A DNA stretch of 64,000 nt from Tetrastigma voinierianum (Eukaryota > Streptophyta > Magnoliopsida > Vitales > Vitaceae): positions 1,227,497-1,291,496 of the forward strand of contig JAEQBH010001850.1 of NCBI GenBank assembly GCA_016808115.1, in the 5' to 3' direction. The translations under genes and the position numbers were made by a program. The notes under the pieces were generated by a model that saw nothing but the letters and a program-made list of their open reading frames with translations, was not told the DNA's origin and made no database searches. Positions 34,400 through 44,770 of the stretch are shown here, one piece after another; the stretch's first letter is position 1; every line of letters starts with the position of its first letter.

Positions 34400-34805
34400 T
34401 GTAACACCAGAAATATACCCTTAATTTTTGGACATGTTTAGAATTTATAATAAAAGTAAAAATATGTTATCCCAGGAATAAAATAAGCAATAACTTGGAA
34501 TTAATACAACAATTAAGGGTAAGTACTAGAATTGCAATTCATGACCCAAGGTGCATGTATAATAAGTTCATATGTCAAGTAGGATTTTGATAAATTGAAT
34601 AGAGAGCAAGCGAAAAGGAGGACCAAGAGTAATAAAAAAAAAAAAGATGTTAGAATAAAATAAGGAAGAAAATTGTGGGAGAGACAAGTGGCTTGAAGGA
34701 AAGGGAGGAAGTTTCCTCCTTGAAAGTGAAATAAAAAGGGGATAAGATCAAATAAGGAGAAGACCAACAAGAAATATCTCATTTTGGTCTTAGAGAGAGG
34801 AGAGA

Positions 34806-34866
34806 GCAAAAAACGGAAGAAGAAGAAGAAGAGAAAAGAAAAGAAGAAAGAAGGAAAAAGGAAAGA
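34806..34866 (-). repeat. GAAGAA-rich purine tract in LTR B
   Basis: Counterpart of the pyrimidine tracts in LTRs A and C, in opposite orientation. Confidence 0.75.
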
Positions 34867-35599
34867 AGATCACGGGTATGGGCTGAATATTTGTATGAAT
34901 ACATATGTCTTGGGGGCGTATAGAACTACTAAATTTGAATATGGATACATGTCTTGGGTTTAGGAAACTCCCGATCATTTCTTGTTAGAAGTTAAGTTGA
35001 AAGGCTCTAAAAAAGGATCCTAGATATGTGCTTTAGGAAGGGTCTAGTTGCAGGTTGAACCAAGAAAATTCCCTATTTTTGATCATATGCAGTAGCCGGA
35101 CCTTAGAACGAGTTTTTAGGTCAGAAGTAAAGGGAATCTGGAAGTAAGTCCTTCTGATAAATTGTAGCCACATCAATTAACTTGATTTTAGGCTTTTGAA
35201 TTTCTCGATTTGGACCTCTGTAGACTAAGTTATAGTCCTTTTACTGAGGTCAGCCCAGCTAAATCTGGTCGGGTCAGTTCTGCCAATTCGGGTCAACTAG
35301 CCGGACTAGTAGAATGAGTTAAGGGTCGGGAAATAAAGAAGAATTTGGTAGTAAGTCCTTCTACTAATGATTGTAGCCCATCAATGAACTGATGTTAGGC
35401 TTTTGAATTTCTTAATTCGGACTCCGGTAGACCAAGTTATGGTCTTTTTTACTCTGAACAGTCAAATGGGTCTTGGAGTCGACCGCAAGGGTCGTCTGTA
35501 GAGAGGTCGTCGAGGTCACGCTAGAGGTCGTCACGTAAGTCGATCAGGTCTGTAGAATTCGTCTCAGGTCTGTAGGTCGTCGGATCCTGTAGAGGTCGT

Positions 35600-36720
35600 C
35601 ATGTCTGAAGAGCTCAACTCATCCCGGGGACCGCGACTCACGCATGACCTCCAACTTCGGAAGGTCATATCTCTTTCGTTTGAACTCCGATTTGGATGTT
35701 CTTGGACTCTATGGAAAGCCCATTGAGTCAAGAATCCATCCATATACCTGAGGAGGATATTAGATGTCAGACCAAGGTGTTAGACTGAGCTCGTCACTTC
35801 AGTGCAGCTCGTCGATCCAGGTCGACTCGTCAAGGCCGACTACATGACCTCAACTTAGGAGGTCATATCTCCATACGTTTGAACTCCGATTGGGTGTTCT
35901 TGGACTCTATGGAAAGCCCATTGAGTCAAGAATACATTCATATACCTGAGGAAGATGTTAGATGTCAGACTGAGGTGTTGGAGCTGAGCTCGTCACTTCA
36001 GTGCAGCTCGTCGGTCAGTCGACTCTTGAGGCGGCGCGCACTTGACCTCGAGCAGTCGCCACATCTCCCCTTCGTTTGAACTCCGATTTGGGTGTTCTTG
36101 GACTCTATGGAAAGCCCATTGAGTCAGAGAATACATTCATATACCTGAGGAAGATATTGGAGATGTCGAAGACTGAGGTGTTAAGGCTGAGCTCGTCACT
36201 TCAGTGCAGCTCTTCAATTCAAGTCGACTCGTCGAGCGTGTGCATGACCTCCAACCGGAAGGTCATATCCTTCATTTGAACTCGATTTGGGTGTTCTTGG
36301 ACTCTATGGAAAAGCCCATTGGAGTCAAAGAATCCATCCATATGTCTGAGAGGATATTATATGTCGAACAAAGGTGTTAGGCTGAGCTCGTCACTTGGTG
36401 CAGCTCGTCGATTCGAGTCGGCTCGTCGAGTTGCTACGTATGACCTCCTTCGGAAGGTCACTAACTCCTTTAATCGAACTCCGATTTGGGTGTTCTTTGG
36501 ACTCTATGGAAAGCCATTGAGTCAGAATACATTGATATGCACGAGGAGTATAGAAGATGTTTGTAGGGAGTGATAGACCAAGTTCACAGGAGTCGGCTCG
36601 GCTCGTTAGTTAGTCATTTCGTCTAGGTTGACTATATGCATGACCTCAACTTGAAGTCATATCTCCTTCGTCCGAACTCCGGTCCGGGTGTTCTTAAACT
36701 CTATAAATCCCATTGAGTCA
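35600..36720 (-). repeat. 198-bp tandem repeat, about six units, in LTR B
   Basis: The phrase TTGAACTCCGAT or a close variant occurs at about 35680, 35880, 36077, 36277, 36475 and 36673, a spacing of 197-200 bp. Each unit also has CTTGGACTCTATGGAAAGCC, ATTGAGTCAAGAAT and GAGCTCGTCACTTCAGTGCA. Forward frames at 35879-36079, 36076-36279 and 36319-36573 repeat the same peptide and are by-products. LTRs A and C show only a single related block, so the array expanded in this copy. Confidence 0.85.
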
Positions 36721-37994
36721 AGAACTACAGCCATACATAATATGATAAAAATGGAACTCATATTAGGTTCAGAAATAAGGAAAAAGCGATGACGAGATAT
36801 GAGCAGAACTAATAACATAAGTAGATTTGATATGTAAGAATATAGAAGAAAGAATAAAATGATAAGTTCGGAGAAAGCGTATGTGCCTTATTGCCTAAGA
36901 CCGGATATTGAATGACCAAGACATATATGATCAGTGTACCTCTGCTAGTGTTCTACACTTCTGTGCGTGGCGAGGCACGTCTGCATTACTGTGCCGAAAT
37001 GCTTGTACCTTCGGGTATATATTGTCTGGGAGTCGTTCGATTTCCTTATAGGTCCAAGCAGCGAATATTTATACGTGTGTATCTGAATAAGAAAGGATAA
37101 AAAGGTAATAGTTTGAACATGAAGGGTACCTAAGGGTATTTAAGAAGAAGTCTAGGTTCTGCACTCCTATGGGAGATAGAACAGTTTGATAAAACACAAG
37201 TAAAGCGTCTGATATAGAAATGTATGGTATATGTCATAAGATATGATAGTATAATAAAGTACATGAAGATATAAGTTAATAAGATATAAGATGTTACTTG
37301 AGGAATGGGCAGAATTGTTACGAATGATAAGCATATATGAATATAAGAATGAGTAGAAATGCATGCATGAAGTAAAACTATAGGAATATGTATTATAAAT
37401 ATGATGAAGCCATAATATGAAGCTACAAATATGAGAACGAATATAGATTTAAGAAATGATGGTATAAATTTTATATAATGTGATTTAAAGCGAAACTAAG
37501 GGAATGGGTTTGTTCTACCGGCTCCATTCCTCGTTTCAGAGTTTTTGCATGTTTGATCTAAAAGCATATTAGATTGATTTAATTGATTTGAGAAAAGTGA
37601 TTGTGAAATGTTTGCGCCATAAAAATTGCATGATTGTGAAAATAAACTGTTTTATACAAGCGTATATTGTACTATATTTTTTTCTATAAGGATTTGAACG
37701 CCCTTAATAGAATGTTAGTTTATTTCGCATTAAGGATAGATTGGTATGCGATAGGTCGAATAAGCGATCTTGAACCTTTGTATTGATGTGTCCTCCGTCG
37801 GCGGCCGCGGGTTCAGTATCGATGAGTGTTCACTATTTGATTGTTTTATAACCGGTCGATGGCCAGTAGGCCGTCTTTGTGTTATAAAACCATTTGATAC
37901 CGGCACTGCTGGCTCGGAGGGGCCCGAGTCGCCGGTGAGCTGCGATATCGTATGAAGACCGATTTAAATTCGTTAAGGGCATAGCGAGATTGAT

Positions 37995-38062
37995 TTGCAT
38001 AACTGAATTGATTTGCACAATTGAATTGAATTGCAGAACTGAACTGAATTTGTGAGCATAAT
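37995..38062 (-). repeat. ACTGAATTGATTTGC short repeat in LTR B
   Basis: Three to four degenerate units of about 20 bases based on GAATTGATTTGCATAACT. Confidence 0.65.
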
Positions 38063-39057
38063 TTAATTGATTTGAGATTGCGAAATATTGATTATGAAAA
38101 TGAAAGTGTATTTTTGGGATGATCAATGAACCATGACTAATTGTATATAGAAACAAGTATATGTATAAATACATTTATATGATCATCCATAATGATTTGA
38201 AGGTTTTAATTTGTTAGAATTGCACTTAATGTGATAGCAGTATGTGAAAGCGATTACATATGAAAATAGAGCATAACAAATGGTATATAGTATATATAAC
38301 CATTGAAAGTAATATATGTATAAGAATATGACATGCACATAATAGGATATGTAATATGAACCATTAGAAAGATAATAGACCAAATGATAAGTATTAGAAT
38401 AAGAAATATATGATATGAATATATGATAGACATACCTAAATGAATAGAGGGAACATGCTATGAACACATGATAGAAATGCATATGTGCTAAGAACGATAG
38501 AGATAAAGTAAAAGAAGAATAACCTTTGAAATCTGAGTAAAAGTATAGATAGGAGATATGTCGACGAAGAACATGTGACATGTGATAGTAATGTAAGGAA
38601 TGATAAATAATATAAAGTTATATCGTATGTAAACATATTTGTCGCCATAGGTGATTGTCCATGCTTATGTTCCCCCTTAGTAGCTTAGCACGGGTGTTCA
38701 ATCAGTGTAGGTCTGACTTGAAGACAAGGATGAAAATGAAGACATCCATCGGCGGGCGAGGGCGAGTTCGGAGATAGGTGCTCAGCCTCGCCGCGATCTC
38801 TAATGTTTGTATAAAGAAAAAAAAAATGTACATGTATAAGTAGGTGGGATTTCGGTATATGTATATAGATGTTGAGGGACACCACTCAGGTGTGGTTTAA
38901 CATATATGAAAATGATTTTTGTTGTCTGAAATTGTTTTGTATAACCACAGTACAAGTTCGGCCTAGAAAACGGTCGATGGTCAGTATATAGTCTACGGCC
39001 TTGGGACTCGGTTCGGATCACTTCGTCGGGTCGGATCGGGGACGAGAGGCGTGGCCG

Positions 39058-39540
39058 GACCTTGCGGGATATGTCGAGGAGTTCGGTTCATGATCTTGGA
39101 TATCAAAAATATGTTTGAGGAGGACAAGTTATTTAACTTTGTTTCTAGGTTGCAGGCATGGGATCAAACAGAGTTAAGGAGGTAGGGAGTGAAAGACTTG
39201 ACTGCTGCCATGGCGTGTGGATTGTAGTTATTTATAAATTGTTGGGGACAACGATTCTTTGAAGCGAGAAACCCTAAGACGGACCGGATCCCAGAAAACA
39301 AGGCGATTGGGAAGCCTTCGAGCGTGAGGGAAGAAGGAAGGCAATCTTTACCACTCGAGGCGGAGACACAGAGTCGAGATGGACAACAGGACATCCAAGC
39401 CAATTGGGTGTTTCATTTGCCCGAGGACCCCGTGAGTAGAAACATCCTAGAAGGAGATGTGTCTGCCCTCTAAGCGGTGAAATGAGAGCGGGACTACGAT
39501 TCGAGATGACTCGACACCACAACTTAACCCGTTGCAAATG
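39058..39540 (+). pseudogene. D gag copy 2, 3' part
   Basis: Continues gag after LTR B: GACCTTGCGGGATATGTC, then TTGGATATCAAAAATATG, GACAAGTTATTTAACTTTG and a GTGTTTCATTTGCC zinc-knuckle start near 39406. Frameshifted relative to copy 1 at several points. Confidence 0.75.
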
Positions 39541-39576
39541 TTGAACACCTTCCATAAACCTAACCTTATTAACAAG

Positions 39577-40005
39577 CTAATGTATGTTCTTATTCAAGAA
39601 AATTGGAGGGTTGTGAGGGCGATGGTGGACACAGCAGCAACTGAGTGTTGTTTGTCGAGCAATATAGCGGTGGCTATGGGTTCAACGATTGGAGCCTTAT
39701 CACGAGTGTGGTCATTCCATTGAATGAGTGAAGATCCGCGAGTTGATGGCATAATAACGGCCAGTTCCATTCGAATGGGGGGATTGGGCAGCCATTGTGA
39801 CTTCATGGTGATGTATCTGCGGGACTTTGAGTTAGTACTTGGTATGGACTTCCTTATGGAGGAAAAAGTAGGGATCCTCCCCTACTTAGAATCGTTGGCA
39901 TTTATGGAGTTTGGGACGCCTTATGTCGTAAAGACCATGCCGATGGAGGAAGAACCAAATTTTTATTTGACTAGGATGGTGCCTACCTCAAATATAGTAA
40001 GTGTT
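39577..40005 (+). pseudogene. D aspartic protease, copy 2 (active site altered)
   Basis: Begins LMYVLIQENWRVVRAMV and reads DTAATECC where copy 1 has DTGATECC, so the glycine of the catalytic DTG triad is replaced by alanine. After a frame change it continues YLRDFELVLGMDFLMEEKVG to about 40005. The altered triad and frameshifts mean no activity. Confidence 0.85.
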
Positions 40006-40133
40006 TAGCCAAAGGCGGCAACAACCATGGTCTTTGGTGATCAAAGTGTGTCCAGTGTCACGCCCTGGAGTTCACTGTCAACCCGATTGGCGAATAAGAC
40101 CGGTTTCGGGTGCGAAACCATATCTTTGGGACT

Positions 40134-40151
40134 CTTTTTTTTTTTTTTTTT
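40134..40151. repeat. Poly(T) run
   Basis: Uninterrupted T run of about 18 bases in LTR C. Confidence 0.9.
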
Positions 40152-40799
40152 GGAGGCGAACTTATACACATTGGGTATACAAACAATTTTGTAATAGCAA
40201 AATCATTTACATATACAAAGGGACTACCACCGGAGTGGTATCCATTAAAATTTATACACTTATACTAAGTCTCATTTACTTATACAAACACTTATACATA
40301 TATATGTCTAAAACAAACATTAGAGATCATGGCAGTCTTTGGTGAGCACCTATCTACGAGATGGCTGTCTTCTTTGGTGTGGAATGTCACATCCTCTTTA
40401 TCTCCTCTTCGGTACTACAATTGAACACCCGTGCTAAGCTTTGCAGCTTGAGTGAGACATATAAGCGATGTGACCGATAGCAATAATGCGTCGTCCTTTA
40501 TCTTTTACATTACTTTTCCTTATGCATATAACGAAGCCTATTGGTATGTGACCTCCTAATTCCTCTCATATTACACATGTAGGTTTTTATCCTTTTCGGG
40601 TTCCATATCATTATCCTTTGTCGTATCACATCCATGTCATGTCTTTTACAAGTTTCAATTCACATCTTCTCACGTGTATGGCATGTGGATCATATTGAAA
40701 CAAACTTATATACATCTCTGATGGAAAATCGGAACATATCAAAGTCATATCAAATACATACGAGTCAAATTAGAATTGATACACCGTTTGATTCATTTT

Positions 40800-41068
40800 A
40801 GTTATCGTTTTATTAAATTTTTCGTTTTCAAAAGTGTGACCGAATCCCCGGAAGGCTACGATCCGGTTAGGCGGATCGACCGAGCCCGGTTTACTTTTCA
40901 GAGCATTTCAATTATCTTCTCAAAACATTTTGTTTGTTTTATTAAATTTCGTTTTCAAAGTTTATGACCCAGTCCCGACTCAACCCGGTTGGAGGATCCA
41001 AGCGAACCCGGTTTACTCCGACATTTCAATTATCTTCTCAAAACATTTTGTTTCGTTTTATTAAATTT
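40800..41068 (+). repeat. About 120-bp duplicated unit in LTR C
   Basis: Two head-to-tail copies contain AACCCGGTTTACT-like sequence followed by ATTTCAATTATCTTCTCAAA and TTTGTTTYGTTTTATTAAATTT. Confidence 0.7.
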
Positions 41069-41714
41069 TAGACTTTTAATTACAAGAGCTTACTTCATTT
41101 TAGGCAGCCCATAAACATTTACAATTAACAAAATGCATTTGAAAAGAATGCCTTTATATCCACATATACTCATGCTATTCATTTATATGCTTTCATTTTA
41201 CAAATCATTTATCATATCCTGACATACATTTTCAATACGATAATTCAATTCCTGATTCAATTTATGAGAGATTTAAACATATCACATAAAACCCCATTTT
41301 ACACTCGTCAATGTTGGATTTATTTCACTTTGACTAATTCAAATCACATTTACGGCCAGTTCGTTTGATGAATCGCCCTTATTGTCATTCGGTAATGTGC
41401 CTACATTTTAACAATTGGTCTCCCATCATAGCCGGATGTCATTTGGTACACCAGGCATGTGGTATGCCATTAGGTCTTCCATCGCAGCGGATAGCCGTTT
41501 GGTGCACCCAGACATGAGTATCAATTAAATGCCATCTACGACATCATGGCGGATCTGTTTGTGCATCACGCGGTGGAACATTTCTTCAATGCCATACGTC
41601 ATCATGGATCTTGGAATTAGTGCGTCAGCAGTAGGACATTGGACAACCGGGGTGCCTTTCGTATTGAGATCACGATTTATTGCATCCGTCGGGGCGGTTC
41701 GTCGATATATCAAC

Positions 41715-42130
41715 CAATTCACATTTATGACGGATTCCGTTTAATGAATCCCGTCTTTATTATCATTCACATTCATTCGGTTTTCAAATATCACATTTCA
41801 ATTCCATATTCACTTTCGTATTCACATTTATGACGGATTCCGTTTGATGAATCCTGTCCTTATCATCGTTCACATTCATTCGGTTTTCAAATATCACATT
41901 TCAATTCCATATTCACTTTCGTATTCACATTTATGACGGATTCCGTTTAATGAATCCCATCCTTATCATCGTTCACATTCATTTGGTTTTCAAATATCAC
42001 ATTTCAATTCCATATTCACTTTCGTATTCACATTTATGACGGATTCCGTTTAATGAATCCATCCTTATCATACGTTCACATTCATTCGGTTTCAAATATC
42101 ACATTTCAATTCCATATTCACTTTAAGTAT
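41715..42130 (+). repeat. 103-bp tandem repeat, about four units, in LTR C
   Basis: ACATTTATGACGGATTCCG occurs at 41721, 41824, 41927 and 42030, an exact 103-bp period. Units also contain TCGTTCACATTCATTCGG and AAATATCACATTTCAATTCC. A more degenerate relative is at about 41345. This expansion is absent from LTRs A and B. Confidence 0.9.
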
Positions 42131-42159
42131 TATCTTTTCAAGGATATACTCAATCTATG

Positions 42160-42425
42160 TACTTATTCCTTATACTCATTCACGTACTCATTTCATATAC
42201 TCATTCCACATTATACTCATTCATATCGTTCATGTGCTCATTTCTTATACTCATTCCTTATACTCGATACATACTCATTCACGTATACTCATTCATATAC
42301 TCATTCCATGTGCTCATTTCATATACTCATTCACGTATACTCATTCATATACTCATTCATGTACTCATTTCATATACTCATTCATATACTCATTCACGTA
42401 TACTCATTCATGTACTCATTTCATA
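42160..42425 (+). repeat. ACTCATTCATAT minisatellite in LTR C
   Basis: Dense tandem units of about 12-13 bases (TACTCATTCATA, TACTCATTTCATA, TACTCATTCACGTA). They create long Ser/Tyr/His-rich frames in all three forward frames (42053-42578), which are artefacts of the repeat. Confidence 0.9.
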
Positions 42426-43639
42426 TATTTCCTATCATTTGTTATCTTTTTCTGGTTATATGTGAAAATAATCATATATAACTTAACTACATTATGTGTT
42501 AATGTGAAATTCTACGCACTCAATGTTCGTATTAAGTATTTAGGTTCGTTTTCATTTTATATCATTCATGTTTCATGAACACATATATACATTTTGCATT
42601 TCCTATATTTTTCTTGTTTCATACCTATTATATATGGCATTCCATATACTTATGCAGTATGAGTGCTTATGTGATACACATCACATCATGTATTCTTGTC
42701 CCTCAACGAATCTATTTTACTTAAATTAGAATCATTCCAATTGGATCATCAAACTAAAGTTATGGCATTTTCATGCCAAACTAGTCAATTCTGATTTTGG
42801 GGACAGTTTGCAAATAATCATTTTTCCAGTGCCTTGACTCTATATTTGACACTGGGTTCTTTTGTACTCCTTTAAATCTAAGGTGCCTAAGGGGTTCTCC
42901 TCCAACTGGAATCACCCAGTCGAGACAGAGCTGAATCGTCAAAACAACCGGATCACTCTATGATCAAAGTGACGAAATTGGCTGAAATATAGCCCCACTT
43001 TGAGTGAATTTATGGGCCACCTAGAGTCATAATTTGAAGGAACCTATTTCATGATGTTTAGTTCTCCTTGAAGTCTATTTTAACCAGCAACTTGAATCAC
43101 TCAAATCGGATAAGAAATGACCAAGTTATGGCCAAAATACTAACTGCTTGGTCAAAAATAGAGCAATCGGTCAGAGTGCATTTCGACTGTGCAGTACAAG
43201 TCCAGAATTTTCCCAGAATGTGGGTTTTTCTTCCCTTTTTCCATATATTGCTACCCAAATCAACTTAATACTCTATATACACATCAAAACCACTTCAAAT
43301 TCATCTTGTAATCTCTTTTCTACTCAATTTATCTTTCAATACACATCTTGTGAACTCTATTGAACTCAAACATGCTTTCTATTCATCTCTTATACAAGGC
43401 CTAGGGTTTTACTCAACCTGACTTCAGAAATCTAGGATTCCTATCAAAGGCAGAACAAGAACAGTAATCTGTTCATGCTTAACATAACCACTTAGAACTC
43501 AAAAACACTTGTCATAGAACTCTAGGTCCTCTCATAACAAAATCCTAGAGAAACAAAGGTTGTGATGATTTGCATACAAAAATTCATTCTAGGGTTGGGT
43601 TTGCACAACCCAAAACATGTATCCATACTAAAGGTCATA

Positions 43640-43735
43640 GTTCCATACCTTTGTTCTTCCTTTCCTCTTCTCTTCTCTTGCTTCTTCTCTTCTCTTCCTC
43701 TTATTCTTCTTCTCCCCTTCTCTTGCTTCTCTTAC
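43640..43735 (+). repeat. CTTCTT-rich tract in LTR C
   Basis: Pyrimidine tract at the same relative position as in LTR A. Confidence 0.75.
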
Positions 43736-44274
43736 ATTGGGGCTAACTCCCTTTTTCCAAATGAAAATCTCTCTTAAGAGACCAAATTTGGTCAACTTAT
43801 CTACTTCCTTAAGGCCACATTTGGAAAGCCAATTTTTTTTTTTTGGCTTAGTTTTCCCATTTTTGCTATTTAGCCCTTCCATTCTCTTCTATTTGCATCA
43901 CACTCATCCTATATTCTAATTTAGCCTATCAACTTTTAACTTTATGACTATTGGATCCTTCTTTTTACAATTTGGTCTCTGAAAATGAGAGACCAGTGTA
44001 TATCCATCTTTGAGTTAAGGCCATGTTTGGCCTTTGCATTTAACTTCTTTTTCTCATTTTGCATTTTAGGTCCTTTTGCTCTCTAATTTCTATTCCATCT
44101 TTTTCAAATTTCATGTTGCATATAAGCTCTATTGTTTATGCCTTTATGTCATCAAGTGGTAAAGACCACTTTACCCTTAACTATTATTAATTTGGTCTCT
44201 CGTTTTATTTTTCGAAATTTCATTTAACTTTTAATATACCTAAACAAGCGCGCTATGACATATTCGAGAGTGTT

Positions 44275-44770
44275 ACCCGAGGGTTCTACAGTGAAAGCAG
44301 TAGACAAAGGTGAGGATGCCCAGTCGAGAATCTACAAGGGCGTCGACTTCTCATTTGGAGGGTGGGTTTTGTTACCCCCTCACAGTGTGTGGCTAAGTAA
44401 AGAGACACGATGGGGGTTTCCCCAAGGGTTAGTCTTGCACCCTTGAGTGCCTGGTTGGAGGAAGCAAGACAAAACAGGCCATAGAATGAGGCAGCGCGCG
44501 CAACGACATGCATGGGCCGGGTGCGTGCACGGGCGAAGCCGAGGCGGGGCACATGAGTGCAAGGCATCGGGCGGGTTTGATTCATGTTAGAAACCTATGT
44601 AAAGGGCGGGTTTGTGCCTTGGGGGTTTTTAATTTCATGGGTGTAAAGGGGTTGAGGGTATTTCTAGTTACAATTAATATTTATGTAAATATTCCATTAT
44701 ACCTCCTCGGTCGAGTTTGATGTCTCCTCAGAATTTACGAAAGCGGCCTAAAGTGCTCTTTAAGGGAGCA
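44275..44770 (+). mobile_element. D 3' untranslated region 2 and polypurine tract
   Basis: Matches 32255-32758 (GACACGATGGGGGTTTCC, TCTTGCACCCTTGAG, GGAAGCAAGACAAAA). The minus frame 44286-44585 again contains MPCTHV...RTRPMH. It ends in TTTAAGGGAGCA before LTR3. Confidence 0.7.

Larger units (their letters stand above)
34400..39057 (-). mobile_element. Long solo LTR, copy B (4.66 kb) inside D gag copy 2
   Basis: Flanked by a perfect 5-bp target duplication GACCT (34395-34399 and 39058-39062). It starts TGTAACACC and ends in a degenerate form of GGGCGTGACA (GGCGTGGCCG). Reading D gag across the insertion restores continuity with copy 1. Reverse-complement similarity to LTRs A and C runs throughout: TTAGCACGGGTGTTCAAT at about 38685, AGAGATCGCGG at about 38800 and a purine tract at 34806-34866. 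No internal domain is present, so it is a solo LTR. It contains a 198-bp tandem array (35600-36720). Confidence 0.85.
40056..44274 (+). mobile_element. Long LTR, copy C (4.2 kb), in D 3' untranslated region 2
   Basis: Starts TGTCACGCCC and ends near GAGAGTGTTAC, matching the reverse complement of B's start TGTAACACC. It shares ordered blocks with A (GGAGTGGTATCC, a block starting AAAGTTATGGCATTTT, CTTTGAGTGAATTTATGGGCC, AAATCGGATAAGAAATGA). D sequence continues across it: TGATCAAAGTGTGTCCAG before, CCGAGGGTTCTACAG after. The target duplication is unclear (TCCAG against CCGAG). It has no internal domain. The same orientation as A and opposite orientation to B makes B and C an inverted pair about 1 kb apart. 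Confidence 0.75.

Noticed and set aside
35879..36573. Three similar short proteins in a row (35879, 36076, 36319)
   Set aside because: They are translations of the 198-bp tandem repeat in LTR B, one per unit.
42053..42578. Long Ser/Tyr/His-rich frames in all three forward frames
   Set aside because: Generated by the ACTCATTCATAT minisatellite; no frame is preferred.
40056..44274. LTRs A and C as the two ends of one very large element
   Set aside because: Their orientation would allow it, but A lies inside E while C lies inside D outside E, and the D reading continues across C, so they are separate insertions.
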